DNA from: Paenibacillus solanacearum
GTDB lineage: Bacteria > Bacillota > Bacilli > Paenibacillales > NBRC-103111
Reading direction: 5' to 3'
DNA length: 64,000 nt
NCBI RefSeq assembly: GCF_910593845.1
Contig: NZ_CAJVAS010000015.1
Location: forward strand, 1 to 64,000
The notes below the pieces were generated by a model. That model worked only from the letters and a program-made list of their open reading frames with translations. It searched no databases and had not been told where the DNA came from. The position numbers were made by a program, and so were the translations under genes. The number at the start of each line of letters is the position of its first letter. Position 1 is the stretch's first letter. This document shows, piece after piece, positions 49,918 through 58,684 of the stretch.

Positions 49918-50874
49918 TTACATAATCGCAGCCATAACCGCTTTTTGCGCATGCAGCCGGTTTTCGGCCTGATCGAAAATAACGGAGTTTTTGCCGTCGA
50001 TGACGCTCTCCGATACTTCCTCGCCGCGGTGTGCCGGCAGGCAGTGCATGAACAGGTAGTCTTTTTTCGCATATTTGACGAGCTCGTCGTTCACCTGGTA
50101 GTTTTTGAAGGCGATCTCCCGCTCTTTTTGCTCCGCTTCAAAGCCCATCGACGCCCAAACATCGGTATAGACAACGTCCGCATCCGCAATCGCTTCTTTC
50201 GCGTCCGTGCCAACGTACAAGCTTCCTCCGGTTTGCGCCGCAAACTCCCTGGAGAGCTTCAGAACCTCGCTGTCCGGCTCGTAGCCTTCCGGCGTGGCAA
50301 CGGCAAAATGAATGCCAAGCTTCGCCGCGCCCATCATAAGCGAGTGTACCATATTATTCCCGTCGCCGATATAGGCTACCTTGAGCCCTTGCAGGCGGCC
50401 CTTCTTCTCCTGTACCGTCTGGTAGTCGGCCAGCGCCTGGCACGGATGGGACAAATCGGTCAGTCCGTTGATCACCGGGATCGTCGCCCCACGGGCCAGA
50501 TCGATGACCGTCCGGTGCGCGTACGTCCGGATCATAATGCCGTCGAGGTAACGCGACATCGTCTGCGCCGTATCGTAAATCGTTTCTCCGCGGCCAAGCT
50601 GCAAATCGTTTTTGCTCAGGAACAGCGCATGCCCCCCGAGCTGGTACATTCCGACTTCGAAGGAAACGCGCGTGCGCGTGGACGATTTCTCAAAAATCAT
50701 CCCCAGCGTCTTCCCTTTCAACGGCTGGTACACTTCCCCCGCCTTTTGCTTCCGCTTCAGATCGATCGCCAAATCGATCAAATATTGAATCTCTTCAGGC
50801 GCATAATCGACCAAGCCGATAAAATCGCGACCTCTGAGCGACATTGCCAAGTCCTGCTCCACGGTTCCTGCCAT
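49918..50874 (-). CDS. argF: ornithine carbamoyltransferase
   Basis: Forms citrulline from ornithine and carbamoyl phosphate. 318 residues with the carbamoyl-phosphate motif SSTRTRVSFE and the ornithine motif HCLPAHRGEE. The ATG follows AAAGGAG. Carbamoyl phosphate synthase genes are not present here, so they must lie elsewhere. Confidence 0.97.
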   Translation of the reverse strand: MAGTVEQDLAMSLRGRDFIGLVDYAPEEIQYLIDLAIDLKRKQKAGEVYQPLKGKTLGMIFEKSSTRTRVSFEVGMYQLGGHALFLSKNDLQLGRGETIYDTAQTMSRYLDGIMIRTYAHRTVIDLARGATIPVINGLTDLSHPCQALADYQTVQEKKGRLQGLKVAYIGDGNNMVHSLMMGAAKLGIHFAVATPEGYEPDSEVLKLSREFAAQTGGSLYVGTDAKEAIADADVVYTDVWASMGFEAEQKEREIAFKNYQVNDELVKYAKKDYLFMHCLPAHRGEEVSESVIDGKNSVIFDQAENRLHAQKAVMAAIM

Positions 50875-51010
50875 CGAAGCATCTCCTTTCTGCTGTAACC
50901 CTCATGTGGTTCATCATTCGATAAGGCACAGGGATCGAGAGCCCTTGCTTGCATGAAGCATAGACTCTTCGGCGCCTGTACCCTTATTACACTACCCGTA
51001 CGTCCTTTCC

Positions 51011-52201
51011 TTAAACCGCGGCCGCCGCATGTTTGGCCAGCACGGCGCAAATCGTCTCCAGCCCGCGGTCGAGCTCTTCCCTGGAGATCAACAGGCTCGG
51101 CGCCAAACGAATGACGTTCGGCCCTGCGGAGACAACGAGCACACCCTGCTCATGGATCGCGGCGATTAAATCAGCCGATGGCCCGCTGAGCTGAATCCCG
51201 ATCAGCATGCCCAGCCCGCGCACGTGCTGCACAAGCGGATTGCCCTCCAGCTTGCGGGACAGCTCGCTGACGATATACTCGCCAAGCTCGGCCGCGCGCT
51301 GCGGCAGCTTCTCGGCTAGCATCGTCTCCAGCGTAGCGATGCCCGCCGCCGTAGACAAATAGTTGCCTCCGAACGTCGAGCCGTGGGCTCCCGCCGAAAA
51401 CGCTTCGCGCAGCTTCTCTTTGCCGAGCATCGCGCCGATCGGGATGCCGTTGCCGAGCCCTTTGGCCAAGGTGAACACGTCCGGCTCGATGCCGTAATGC
51501 TCATAAGCGAAAAGCTTGCCCGTCCGGCCCATGCCGGTCTGTATTTCATCGATGATCAGCAGCAGCCCATGCTGCTTGCACAGCTCCGCGATCCGCTTCA
51601 CAAATGCCGGATCGGCCGGATTGACGCCGCCTTCGCCCTGCACCATCTCCAGCATGATCGCGCACGTTTTGTCGCTGATTAGCTTCTCCGTGCCTTCCGC
51701 ATCGTTGAAGGGCGCGTATACGAACCCTTCCGGCAGCGGTGCAAAGCCTTCCTTCACTTTATCCTGCCCAGTCGCCGTCAGCGTCGCTAGCGTCCGTCCA
51801 TGGAACGACATGTGGAAAGTAATGATCTCATAGCGCTCAGGCTGCCCGATCACCTTCTGATAGTAACGGCGCGCCAGCTTGATGGCCGCCTCGTTCGCCT
51901 CCGCTCCGCTATTGCAGAAAAACACGGCGTCCGCGCAGCTGTTGTCGACCAGAAGCTGCGCCAGCTTCTCCTGATCCGGAATGTGGAACAAGTTGCTTGT
52001 ATGCCAGAGCGTATCCACCTGCTGCTTGAGCCGCTCCGTGACCTGCTTGGGAGCATGCCCCAAATTCGTGACGGCCAGACCGCACATCAAGTCCAAATAC
52101 TCCTTGCCGTTCTCATCCCACAGCCTGCTGCCGTCCCCCTTCACAAACGTAAAAGGATACCGTGCGTAATTCGGAAACAATGCGCTTTGAGCCTCTCCCA
52201 T
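51011..52201 (-). CDS. argD: acetylornithine aminotransferase
   Basis: PLP enzyme of class III making N-acetylornithine. 396 residues with the cofactor loop NSGAEANEAAIKLAR, DEIQTGMGRTG, and the PLP lysine in TLAKGLGNG. The ATG follows AAAGGAGTGA; an ATG three codons upstream is less likely. The last part (LLISREELDRGLETI) is typical. Confidence 0.96.
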   Translation of the reverse strand: MGEAQSALFPNYARYPFTFVKGDGSRLWDENGKEYLDLMCGLAVTNLGHAPKQVTERLKQQVDTLWHTSNLFHIPDQEKLAQLLVDNSCADAVFFCNSGAEANEAAIKLARRYYQKVIGQPERYEIITFHMSFHGRTLATLTATGQDKVKEGFAPLPEGFVYAPFNDAEGTEKLISDKTCAIMLEMVQGEGGVNPADPAFVKRIAELCKQHGLLLIIDEIQTGMGRTGKLFAYEHYGIEPDVFTLAKGLGNGIPIGAMLGKEKLREAFSAGAHGSTFGGNYLSTAAGIATLETMLAEKLPQRAAELGEYIVSELSRKLEGNPLVQHVRGLGMLIGIQLSGPSADLIAAIHEQGVLVVSAGPNVIRLAPSLLISREELDRGLETICAVLAKHAAAAV

Positions 52202-52282
52202 GTCGTTCACTCCTTTATATGGAAAAATAATATGTTTTTATGGCTTTTTCGGCGATTGGCTGTAACAGCAATGCATTACGCG

Positions 52283-53074
52283 CTACGCGCGCACAATCCG
52301 CGTACCGATGCCGCCTTCTTTCAGCGCCTTGCTGAGCACATAAGGCACCGATCCGTCCACGATCACCACTTCACGCACGTCGCCTTGGATGCATTGTACG
52401 GCAGCGCGCACCTTCGGAATCATGCCGCCGTAAATTTCTCCGCTCGCGATCATCTCGTCGATCTCTTGCACGGTGACTGCGGCCAGCACGCGCTTGTCGC
52501 CGTCAACCGTCTTCATGATACCCGGCACGTCGGTCACGACGATCATCCGCTCGACGCCGAGGTGGGAAGCAACCGCTCCCGCCGCCGTATCAGCATTAAT
52601 GTTGTAACGCTGACCGCCGTCCGCGCCGATACCGACCGGTGCAATGACCGGCATGTAGCCCATAGCAACAACGCCTTTAATCAGCTCGGCGTTCACGTTC
52701 GTCACGTCGCCGACAAGACCCACCTGGTCGCTGTTAGCGACCGGCTGTGCCTGAATCAGGTTGCCGTCGACGCCGGACAGCCCGAGTGCCTTGGCGCCGG
52801 AGCGCTGGATTTTGCGGACAATTTCCTTGTTAATTTGTCCGGCCAGCACCATCTCCACAACGTCGAGCACCGCTTCATTCGTCTTGCGCAGCCCGTTGAC
52901 GAACTCCGTCTCAATGCCGAGTTTGCCGAGCGTATCCGAGATCGCCGGCCCGCCGCCATGCACGATCACCGGGATGACGCCATCCTGCTGCAGCTGCCGC
53001 AAATCATCGAAAAACAAATCCGGCAGCGCAGCGAGCGTGCTGCCGCCGCATTTCATTACAAAACAGCTGTTCAT
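52283..53074 (-). CDS. argB: acetylglutamate kinase
   Basis: Phosphorylates N-acetylglutamate. 263 residues of the amino-acid kinase fold, with KCGGSTL near the start, VHGGGPAIS and the substrate-binding NINADTAAGAVA. The ATG is 10 nt after AAAGGGG; a GTG two codons before is too close to that site. Lacks the N-terminal helix of arginine-inhibited hexameric kinases, so control is expected at ArgJ or transcription instead. Confidence 0.96.
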   Translation of the reverse strand: MNSCFVMKCGGSTLAALPDLFFDDLRQLQQDGVIPVIVHGGGPAISDTLGKLGIETEFVNGLRKTNEAVLDVVEMVLAGQINKEIVRKIQRSGAKALGLSGVDGNLIQAQPVANSDQVGLVGDVTNVNAELIKGVVAMGYMPVIAPVGIGADGGQRYNINADTAAGAVASHLGVERMIVVTDVPGIMKTVDGDKRVLAAVTVQEIDEMIASGEIYGGMIPKVRAAVQCIQGDVREVVIVDGSVPYVLSKALKEGGIGTRIVRA

Positions 53075-53130
53075 CCGCACGTTTCCCCTTTAATCTATAT
53101 AAATCGGTATAATTTTATAAAAATGAATGA

Positions 53131-54354
53131 TTAAGTCCGGTATGCCGCATTAATTCGCACGTAATCATACGTCAAATCGCAGCCCCAAGCGGTCGCAGTC
53201 GCGTCGCCCATGTTCAAATCCACATGAATTTGCACAAGCTCGCCCTTCAAATACTCCTCCGCACGGTCTTCATCGAACTTGACCGGACGTGACTGCTTCA
53301 GCACGGAAATATCGCCGAGACGGATATCGACCGTCTCCGTTTGAACCGGCTGTCCTGCGCGACCGACGGCCGCGATGATGCGGCCCCAGTTAGCGTCCGC
53401 CCCGAAGCAGGCCGATTTGACCAGGCTCGAGCCGATGACGGTCTTGGCGATAGCCCGCGCCGCATCGCGCGAAGCCGCGCCCGCTACCGTAACCTCGATC
53501 AGCTTCGTCGCGCCTTCGCCGTCCCGCGCAATCGCCTTCGCCAAATATTCGCCGACATGCGTGAATGCGCCCGCGAACGCCGCCCAGTCCGGATGCTCCG
53601 GCGTCAGGCTGTCGTTACCGGCGAGTCCGCTCGCCATGACGACGACCATATCGTTCGTGCTCGTATCACCGTCAACCGTAATCATATTGAACGTCGAATC
53701 GGTCACTTCGTTCAGCAGCTTTTGCAGCATCGCGCTGTCGATGTTCGCGTCCGTGGTCATGAAGCCGAGCATGGTCGCCATATTCGGGTGAATCATGCCC
53801 GAGCCCTTCGCCGCACCGGCGATATGTACCGTGCGGCCGCCTACCGTCAGGCGTACGCAAATTTCTTTCTTCACGAGGTCGGTCGTCAAGATCGCCTGGC
53901 AGAAGTCGTCTCCGCCGTCCGCCCGCGTCTCCGCCGGCAGCTTCTCGATACCGCTCAGCACCTTCGGCATCGGGAGCAGCTCGCCGATCACGCCTGTGGA
54001 CGTGACGCCGACCAAATGGTCCGCCACGCCGAACGCTTTGGCGGCCGCCGAACGCATCGCGCGCGCGTCATCCTCGCCCTGCTGGCCGGTGCAAGCGTTG
54101 GCGTTCCCGCTGTTCACCAGCATCACCTGCAGCTTGCCTCCGGCTGCGATGCTCTCCTGCGTTACTTTCAGCGGCGCCGCCTGGAATTGGTTGAGTGTGT
54201 ATACGCCCGCCGCCTGAGCCGGCACCTCGCATACAATGACACCAAGGTCATGGCGCTGCGTCTTCTTCAGGCCGCAGTGCAGCCCGCCTGCGCGAAAACC
54301 GCTCGGCGTCGTAACCGAGCCTTCCGGCACTACTACATAATCGTTCACCATCAT
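53131..54354 (-). CDS. argJ: glutamate N-acetyltransferase / ornithine acetyltransferase
   Basis: Recycles acetyl groups from N-acetylornithine to glutamate, and in many Bacillales also uses acetyl-CoA. The precursor self-cleaves at the Ala-Thr bond in NMATMLGFM, freeing the catalytic threonine. 407 residues. The ATG chosen follows GGGAAGGGA; an adjacent ATG and one five codons upstream are also in frame. No argA gene was found here, which fits ArgJ making the first step. Confidence 0.96.
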   Translation of the reverse strand: MMVNDYVVVPEGSVTTPSGFRAGGLHCGLKKTQRHDLGVIVCEVPAQAAGVYTLNQFQAAPLKVTQESIAAGGKLQVMLVNSGNANACTGQQGEDDARAMRSAAAKAFGVADHLVGVTSTGVIGELLPMPKVLSGIEKLPAETRADGGDDFCQAILTTDLVKKEICVRLTVGGRTVHIAGAAKGSGMIHPNMATMLGFMTTDANIDSAMLQKLLNEVTDSTFNMITVDGDTSTNDMVVVMASGLAGNDSLTPEHPDWAAFAGAFTHVGEYLAKAIARDGEGATKLIEVTVAGAASRDAARAIAKTVIGSSLVKSACFGADANWGRIIAAVGRAGQPVQTETVDIRLGDISVLKQSRPVKFDEDRAEEYLKGELVQIHVDLNMGDATATAWGCDLTYDYVRINAAYRT

Positions 54355-54384
54355 CGTTCCCTTCCCCATCGTTCGCGTAACACT

Positions 54385-55434
54385 TTATGGATATACCGGA
54401 GTGAACGCCAGCCCGGTCGCTTCATCCCAGCCCATCATCAAGTTCAAGTTCTGCACCGCTTGCCCGGCCGCGCCCTTCACCACATTGTCAATGACCGAGA
54501 TGATCGTAAGCCGGCCTGTGCGCGGATCGAGGGACATCCCGATATCGCAATAGTTAGAGCCCCATACTTCCTTCGTCGCCGGATATTTCCCCTTATCCCG
54601 AATGCGGACGAACGGCCGCCCTTCATAATAGCTGCGGTACAGCTCGCGGATGTCGTCCTCGCTCCGCGTTTCTTTCAAATTGACGTAGATCGTCGATAAT
54701 ATGCCGCGCGTCATCGGCACCAGATGCGTCGTGAACGTCATAACCACATCTTCTCCGGCAAGCCGCCCCAGCACCTGTTCGATTTCCGGCGTATGCTGAT
54801 GTTTGTTCACTTTATACGCAAGGAAGTTTTCGTTGATCTCGGCGTAATGCACGAGCAGACTCAGTCCGCGACCGGCGCCGGAAACGCCGGATTTGGCGTC
54901 GGCGATGATCGACTTCAGGTCGATCCAGCCGCTGGCCGCAAGCGGCGCAAGCCCAAGCAGCGTCGCCGTCGGGTAGCACCCCGGGTTCGAGATGAAGCTC
55001 GCGCCTTTGACTTCTTCGCCAAATACTTCGGCAAGCCCGTATACGGCCTTCTCCACGTATGCGGCGTCCGCAGGCTTATGCTTATACCACGCTTCGTAGA
55101 CTTCCCCGGATTTCAGCCGGAAGTCGCCGGATATATCGATCACCTTCAGCCCGGCGTCATATAATTTCGGAGCCAGCTCCGTAGCCACCCCATGAGGCGT
55201 AGCCAGAAACACGACATCGGCCTTCTCGCGGATCAAATCCACGTCCACCGCGTCCAGCTTGTCGGTCAATATTTGATTCAAATGCGGATAGCCGTCCGCG
55301 ATCGGAGCCCCCGCGCTGGAAGAAGATATGACCGATGTGATCGCCACATTCGGATGCATAAGCAGCAGCCGAATAAGCTCGACCCCGCCGTATCCCGTCG
55401 ACCCGATAATGGCCGCTCTCAATTTCGTAGACAT
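54385..55434 (-). CDS. argC: N-acetyl-gamma-glutamyl-phosphate reductase
   Basis: NADPH-dependent reduction of acetylglutamyl phosphate. 349 residues with GSTGYGGVELIRLL near the start and the active-site cysteine in SNPGCYPTA. The ATG follows GGAGGG; a longer frame of 20 codons would start inside the promoter and is rejected. First gene of the operon. Confidence 0.97.
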   Translation of the reverse strand: MSTKLRAAIIGSTGYGGVELIRLLLMHPNVAITSVISSSSAGAPIADGYPHLNQILTDKLDAVDVDLIREKADVVFLATPHGVATELAPKLYDAGLKVIDISGDFRLKSGEVYEAWYKHKPADAAYVEKAVYGLAEVFGEEVKGASFISNPGCYPTATLLGLAPLAASGWIDLKSIIADAKSGVSGAGRGLSLLVHYAEINENFLAYKVNKHQHTPEIEQVLGRLAGEDVVMTFTTHLVPMTRGILSTIYVNLKETRSEDDIRELYRSYYEGRPFVRIRDKGKYPATKEVWGSNYCDIGMSLDPRTGRLTIISVIDNVVKGAAGQAVQNLNLMMGWDEATGLAFTPVYP

Positions 55435-55459
55435 TTCCGTTCCCTCCACATAAAAACTA

Positions 55460-55494
55460 TGTATTATTATACATCCGAAGGTATAATAATACAA
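55460..55494 (-). promoter_or_regulatory. arg operon promoter covered by a perfect inverted repeat (putative ArgR operator)
   Basis: On the minus strand TTGTAT, 17 bp, TATAAT. A perfect 13-bp inverted repeat (TGTATTATTATAC, 8-bp centre, GTATAATAATACA) spans both boxes. It is AT-rich like ARG boxes, and its place on the promoter suits repression by ArgR/AhrC. The start would be near 55458, leaving a leader of about 25 nt. Confidence 0.75.
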
Positions 55495-55551
55495 CGACTA
55501 TTTTCCCCGCCAGCAGCTTTATTTTCCCTTATTCGGTCTCAAATACAGACC

Positions 55552-57456
55552 CTACGGCCCGAGGATATGCCCGTCCATCTGCCGCTCCAGCCTGGCCTCC
55601 GACCGCTCCGAATCCCATTGCAGCCGGTAACCGAGCAGCTTGGCCGCATCCGCCAGCCGAATCAGGGCAAAGTTGTTATGCACATGCACCGGCGCTTGCA
55701 CCGAATGCTCGCTTTGAGGAGATTCTTTATATGCATAACGAATTTGCTTCGTATCCACATCGTATCGCACTTGGACAGCTCCTAGCAAGTGAAAAGTCTC
55801 CAGCAGCGGAGCCCACGGCTCCCCCTCGATGACCAGCGGCTTCAATCCCCCGGTATAGCGCAGGCCGGTTCCGCCGACGTTCACTTTCATGAAGGGCAGA
55901 TGCCTCGCTACGACGCTGCCGCCCAGCAGCGTCAGCCTCCCCGTGTTAAGCTCTTCTTTCTGCCGCTCGCTCAGATGTGCGATTTTGTCCTTCGCTTCCT
56001 TCGGCGCGATCTTGATTTTATATTTTTTATCCATATATCCGTGAAAATCAGCCATCTCCCGCTCCGTCACGCTCGTCAGGCTGCGTCCGTGCATGCGTCC
56101 CAGCAGCACACCGATCGATTCGGCCGCAAGCGCGCCGTTCGCCTGAATGCGCGTACTGCCGTAGGCGACAGCAGACGAGCCTACCAGCTTCCCAGTCATT
56201 ATGACATTATGGTAGCCTTTGGCCAAATAGCTGCGCAGCGGCATGCCATACTGATCAGGCTTGCCTATGGCCAGTCCTTCCCGATTGGACGGTGAGCCTT
56301 GAATGTCCATAAAATAACCGCCGATGCTCACATTATCCCAGAACATCCGCCCGCTCATCAAATCCGTCGCTTGCAGCACATAGGCCGCCGGGTAATGATA
56401 ATATTCGCGGATATACAGCTCTTGCGGCTCTCCGTTCAGCTCCGCTCGCTCAAAGCCGGTCAAATGCCTGCGGAGATGCTCCAGAATGCCCGGCATTTCT
56501 TCCTGCGCGGCCTGCTTGCCTCGCTCGACCGTCTCCGGCTTGCTCGGGTCCACCCCGTAAACTTGCAGCGCGTTGATTAATACTTCCCCATCCCCTTGAT
56601 TGAGAATATTGAGCCCCCGCAAGTTGAGCATCTGTGGATTGCGCAGACGATACTGCCCTACGATGGGCGGGAATCCGTATGCGATGTTTCCATCCACATA
56701 GGTGTCCGGCCCGTAGAGGCTGGCCCGCTCCATTTTATCCAGCCTCCAGAATTGTCCGTACAGCCGCTGCCAATCAACGTTTTTGAAGCGCATCATGTAT
56801 GTCGCGCTCATGAATTCAGGCTGCGGCGGCGCTTCGCCAGCTCCTTCACGCCCCCCTTGATATAAAGCCCCTAGTCCTGGAAGCGGTTCCAGAAATAACT
56901 TCCGCAAAAGCGCCGCATCATCCGAATTGTCGACGACGTAGGCCGGGTGAACTTCCTGGTTTTTGCCGTCCTTCGTATAGCGAATGGATTGCACGATTCC
57001 GTCCGTCTCGGTCAGGCCGGTCAGTGCAACTCCCTTCTCAATCGGGATGCCTTGAATAAGCCGGTGAAAATAAGCGGCGAACTGGGACTTCTTCCGAATA
57101 TGCCCCGCTTCGTACTGCTCGAACAGCTCCTTCATCCCGCCTTGTACGATCGACTCCCCTTGTTCATTGTACACCCCGTCCAAGTATTGCATTTCTCCCT
57201 GGATCAACTGGCCTCCCAGCCGCTGCTTCGGCTCCAGGATCAGCACGCTGAGCCCCTCCTGCTTCGCTCTGCGGGCCAGGTACATTCCTTCCAGCTCCGT
57301 GCCGATGATGACGACGTCCGCATTGCGGTTCAGCGGGTTGCGCAGCAGGAAGCCCCCATCGCTATCACGTGCCGTCATGCCGTATACCGTACCCAAACCG
57401 CTAATCCCGACCGCAGCCAAACCGGCCGTAAGCATCATCCACCATCGTTTCTTCAT
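55552..57456 (-). CDS. secreted FAD-dependent oxidoreductase with C-terminal stalk-like domain
   Basis: 634 residues: an N-terminal signal or anchor (WWMMLTAGLAAVGISGLG), a Rossmann FAD fold beginning near residue 43 (DVVIIGTELEGMYLARRAKQ) with GGQ further on, a substrate domain in the middle, and from about 535 a domain like the copper-amine-oxidase N-terminal module (LVIEGEPWAPLLETFHLLG and RLADAAKLLGYRLQWD), common on Paenibacillus surface proteins. The FAD loop is GTELEG instead of GxGxxG, a mild variant. The ATG chosen follows GGGGAG by 10 nt; a TTG seven codons upstream is possible. No close neighbour explains the substrate. Confidence 0.85.
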   Translation of the reverse strand: MKKRWWMMLTAGLAAVGISGLGTVYGMTARDSDGGFLLRNPLNRNADVVIIGTELEGMYLARRAKQEGLSVLILEPKQRLGGQLIQGEMQYLDGVYNEQGESIVQGGMKELFEQYEAGHIRKKSQFAAYFHRLIQGIPIEKGVALTGLTETDGIVQSIRYTKDGKNQEVHPAYVVDNSDDAALLRKLFLEPLPGLGALYQGGREGAGEAPPQPEFMSATYMMRFKNVDWQRLYGQFWRLDKMERASLYGPDTYVDGNIAYGFPPIVGQYRLRNPQMLNLRGLNILNQGDGEVLINALQVYGVDPSKPETVERGKQAAQEEMPGILEHLRRHLTGFERAELNGEPQELYIREYYHYPAAYVLQATDLMSGRMFWDNVSIGGYFMDIQGSPSNREGLAIGKPDQYGMPLRSYLAKGYHNVIMTGKLVGSSAVAYGSTRIQANGALAAESIGVLLGRMHGRSLTSVTEREMADFHGYMDKKYKIKIAPKEAKDKIAHLSERQKEELNTGRLTLLGGSVVARHLPFMKVNVGGTGLRYTGGLKPLVIEGEPWAPLLETFHLLGAVQVRYDVDTKQIRYAYKESPQSEHSVQAPVHVHNNFALIRLADAAKLLGYRLQWDSERSEARLERQMDGHILGP

Positions 57457-57580
57457 CCTGTTTCGTCTCCCCAGCAAGCCATGTCCGTCTGACTGAAATC
57501 GTATCGGATTTGGTAAGCGAATTCAATCCCCGACGGACTGCTTTTGTACTGAAATTTTTGGCATTTCGGTACACTATATG

Positions 57581-58579
57581 CTAAGGAGTCAAGCCCGATC
57601 CCGATTTGTTAAATCCTTCGCCCAGCACCTCATTCGTATCGCTCAAAATGACGAACGCTTTCGGGTCGATCCGCCGCACGAGTTCCTTCAATCGGCTCAC
57701 TTCCGTCTGCCCGACGACGACCATCAGCACAGTCCGTTCCTCTCCCGTATATCCGCCGATCGCTTGCAGCTTCGTCAGTCCGCGATCCAGCTCGAATAAG
57801 ATCGCCTCGCGAATCGGCTCGGGGTCCTTCGAGATAATAAATGCGACTTTGGAAAAGCTGAACCCGAGCTGTACGACATTAATGGTCTTGCTCGTCACGA
57901 AAAGCCCGATCAGTGCGTAGAGCGCTTTTTCCGGCGACAATACGAATCCAGCCGTTACAATTACGGCGCCGTCCAGCATCGCCACGCAAAGACCGAGCGC
58001 AATGCCTGTATACCGGTGAATGATCTGTGCGGCCAAATCGAGCCCGCCTGTGGAGCCTCTTCCGCGAAATACTAGCCCCAAGCCGAAGCCGACCAGCATA
58101 CCGCCGTAGATGCTCGCCAACAAAATGTTGTCCGTTAGCGCGGGAACATTCCGTGTGAGTAAAATCATGAAGGGCAGTACGAGTGAGCCGATCACGGTTT
58201 TCACGCCGAACTGGCCGCCCAGCAGCCATAGGCCGATCAAAAACAGCGGAATATTCAGCGCCCATTGGGTTAGCGCCGGCTCAATCCCGGTCAATGCGTT
58301 AATAATGATGCTGATTCCGGTTACACCGCCGGAGGCTACTTGATTCGGGCTCAGGAACAGATTGAAGCTGAGTGCGATGACTAGCGAGCCGAGCAGCAGC
58401 AGCGCATATTCCCACAATCGACGTCCCCACAAGCCTTCCCGTACCGTCCGGCCCTTCCTTCTTCGCCCGCGAAAGCTATCCTCCGCAACTCCTGCATTTT
58501 TCCTGCTCCGCGGTCCCAATCCGCCACCCGCTTCCGGTAATGCCTTACCATCGTCCTCCCGACCTTCTGCCGAATTCAA
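57581..58579 (-). CDS. YitT/DUF2179 family membrane protein
   Basis: 332 residues: a hydrophilic, Gly/Arg-rich N-terminal part (about 50 residues), five to six membrane segments, then a cytoplasmic DUF2179 domain (GEERTVLMVVVGQTEVSRLK). YitT-type proteins are common in Bacillales; their transport or signalling role is unclear. Start taken as TTG because GGGAGGG lies just upstream; an alternative start eight codons earlier has none. The long N-terminal extension is unusual for the family. The terminator of prfB lies just upstream, so the gene needs its own promoter, not seen. Confidence 0.88.
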   Translation of the reverse strand: MNSAEGREDDGKALPEAGGGLGPRSRKNAGVAEDSFRGRRRKGRTVREGLWGRRLWEYALLLLGSLVIALSFNLFLSPNQVASGGVTGISIIINALTGIEPALTQWALNIPLFLIGLWLLGGQFGVKTVIGSLVLPFMILLTRNVPALTDNILLASIYGGMLVGFGLGLVFRGRGSTGGLDLAAQIIHRYTGIALGLCVAMLDGAVIVTAGFVLSPEKALYALIGLFVTSKTINVVQLGFSFSKVAFIISKDPEPIREAILFELDRGLTKLQAIGGYTGEERTVLMVVVGQTEVSRLKELVRRIDPKAFVILSDTNEVLGEGFNKSGSGLTP

Positions 58580-58601
58580 TGTCCACCCTCCCTTGAAGCG
58601 C

Positions 58602-58655
58602 AAAAAATCCTACACCCGGCCCCTTCCTTCAGAGGCATGTATCATAAGTGTAGGA
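58602..58655 (-). terminator. intrinsic terminator after prfB
   Basis: TCCTACAC/GTGTAGGA arms, an inner GCC/GGC helix, and TTTTTTG on the minus strand. Confidence 0.85.
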
Positions 58656-58684
58656 TGAACTGGTATTTATCGTTTTATGTCCGG

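Noticed and set aside
53341..54699. 452-codon open frame antisense to argJ and argC
   Set aside because: Arg-rich shadow frame crossing two real genes.
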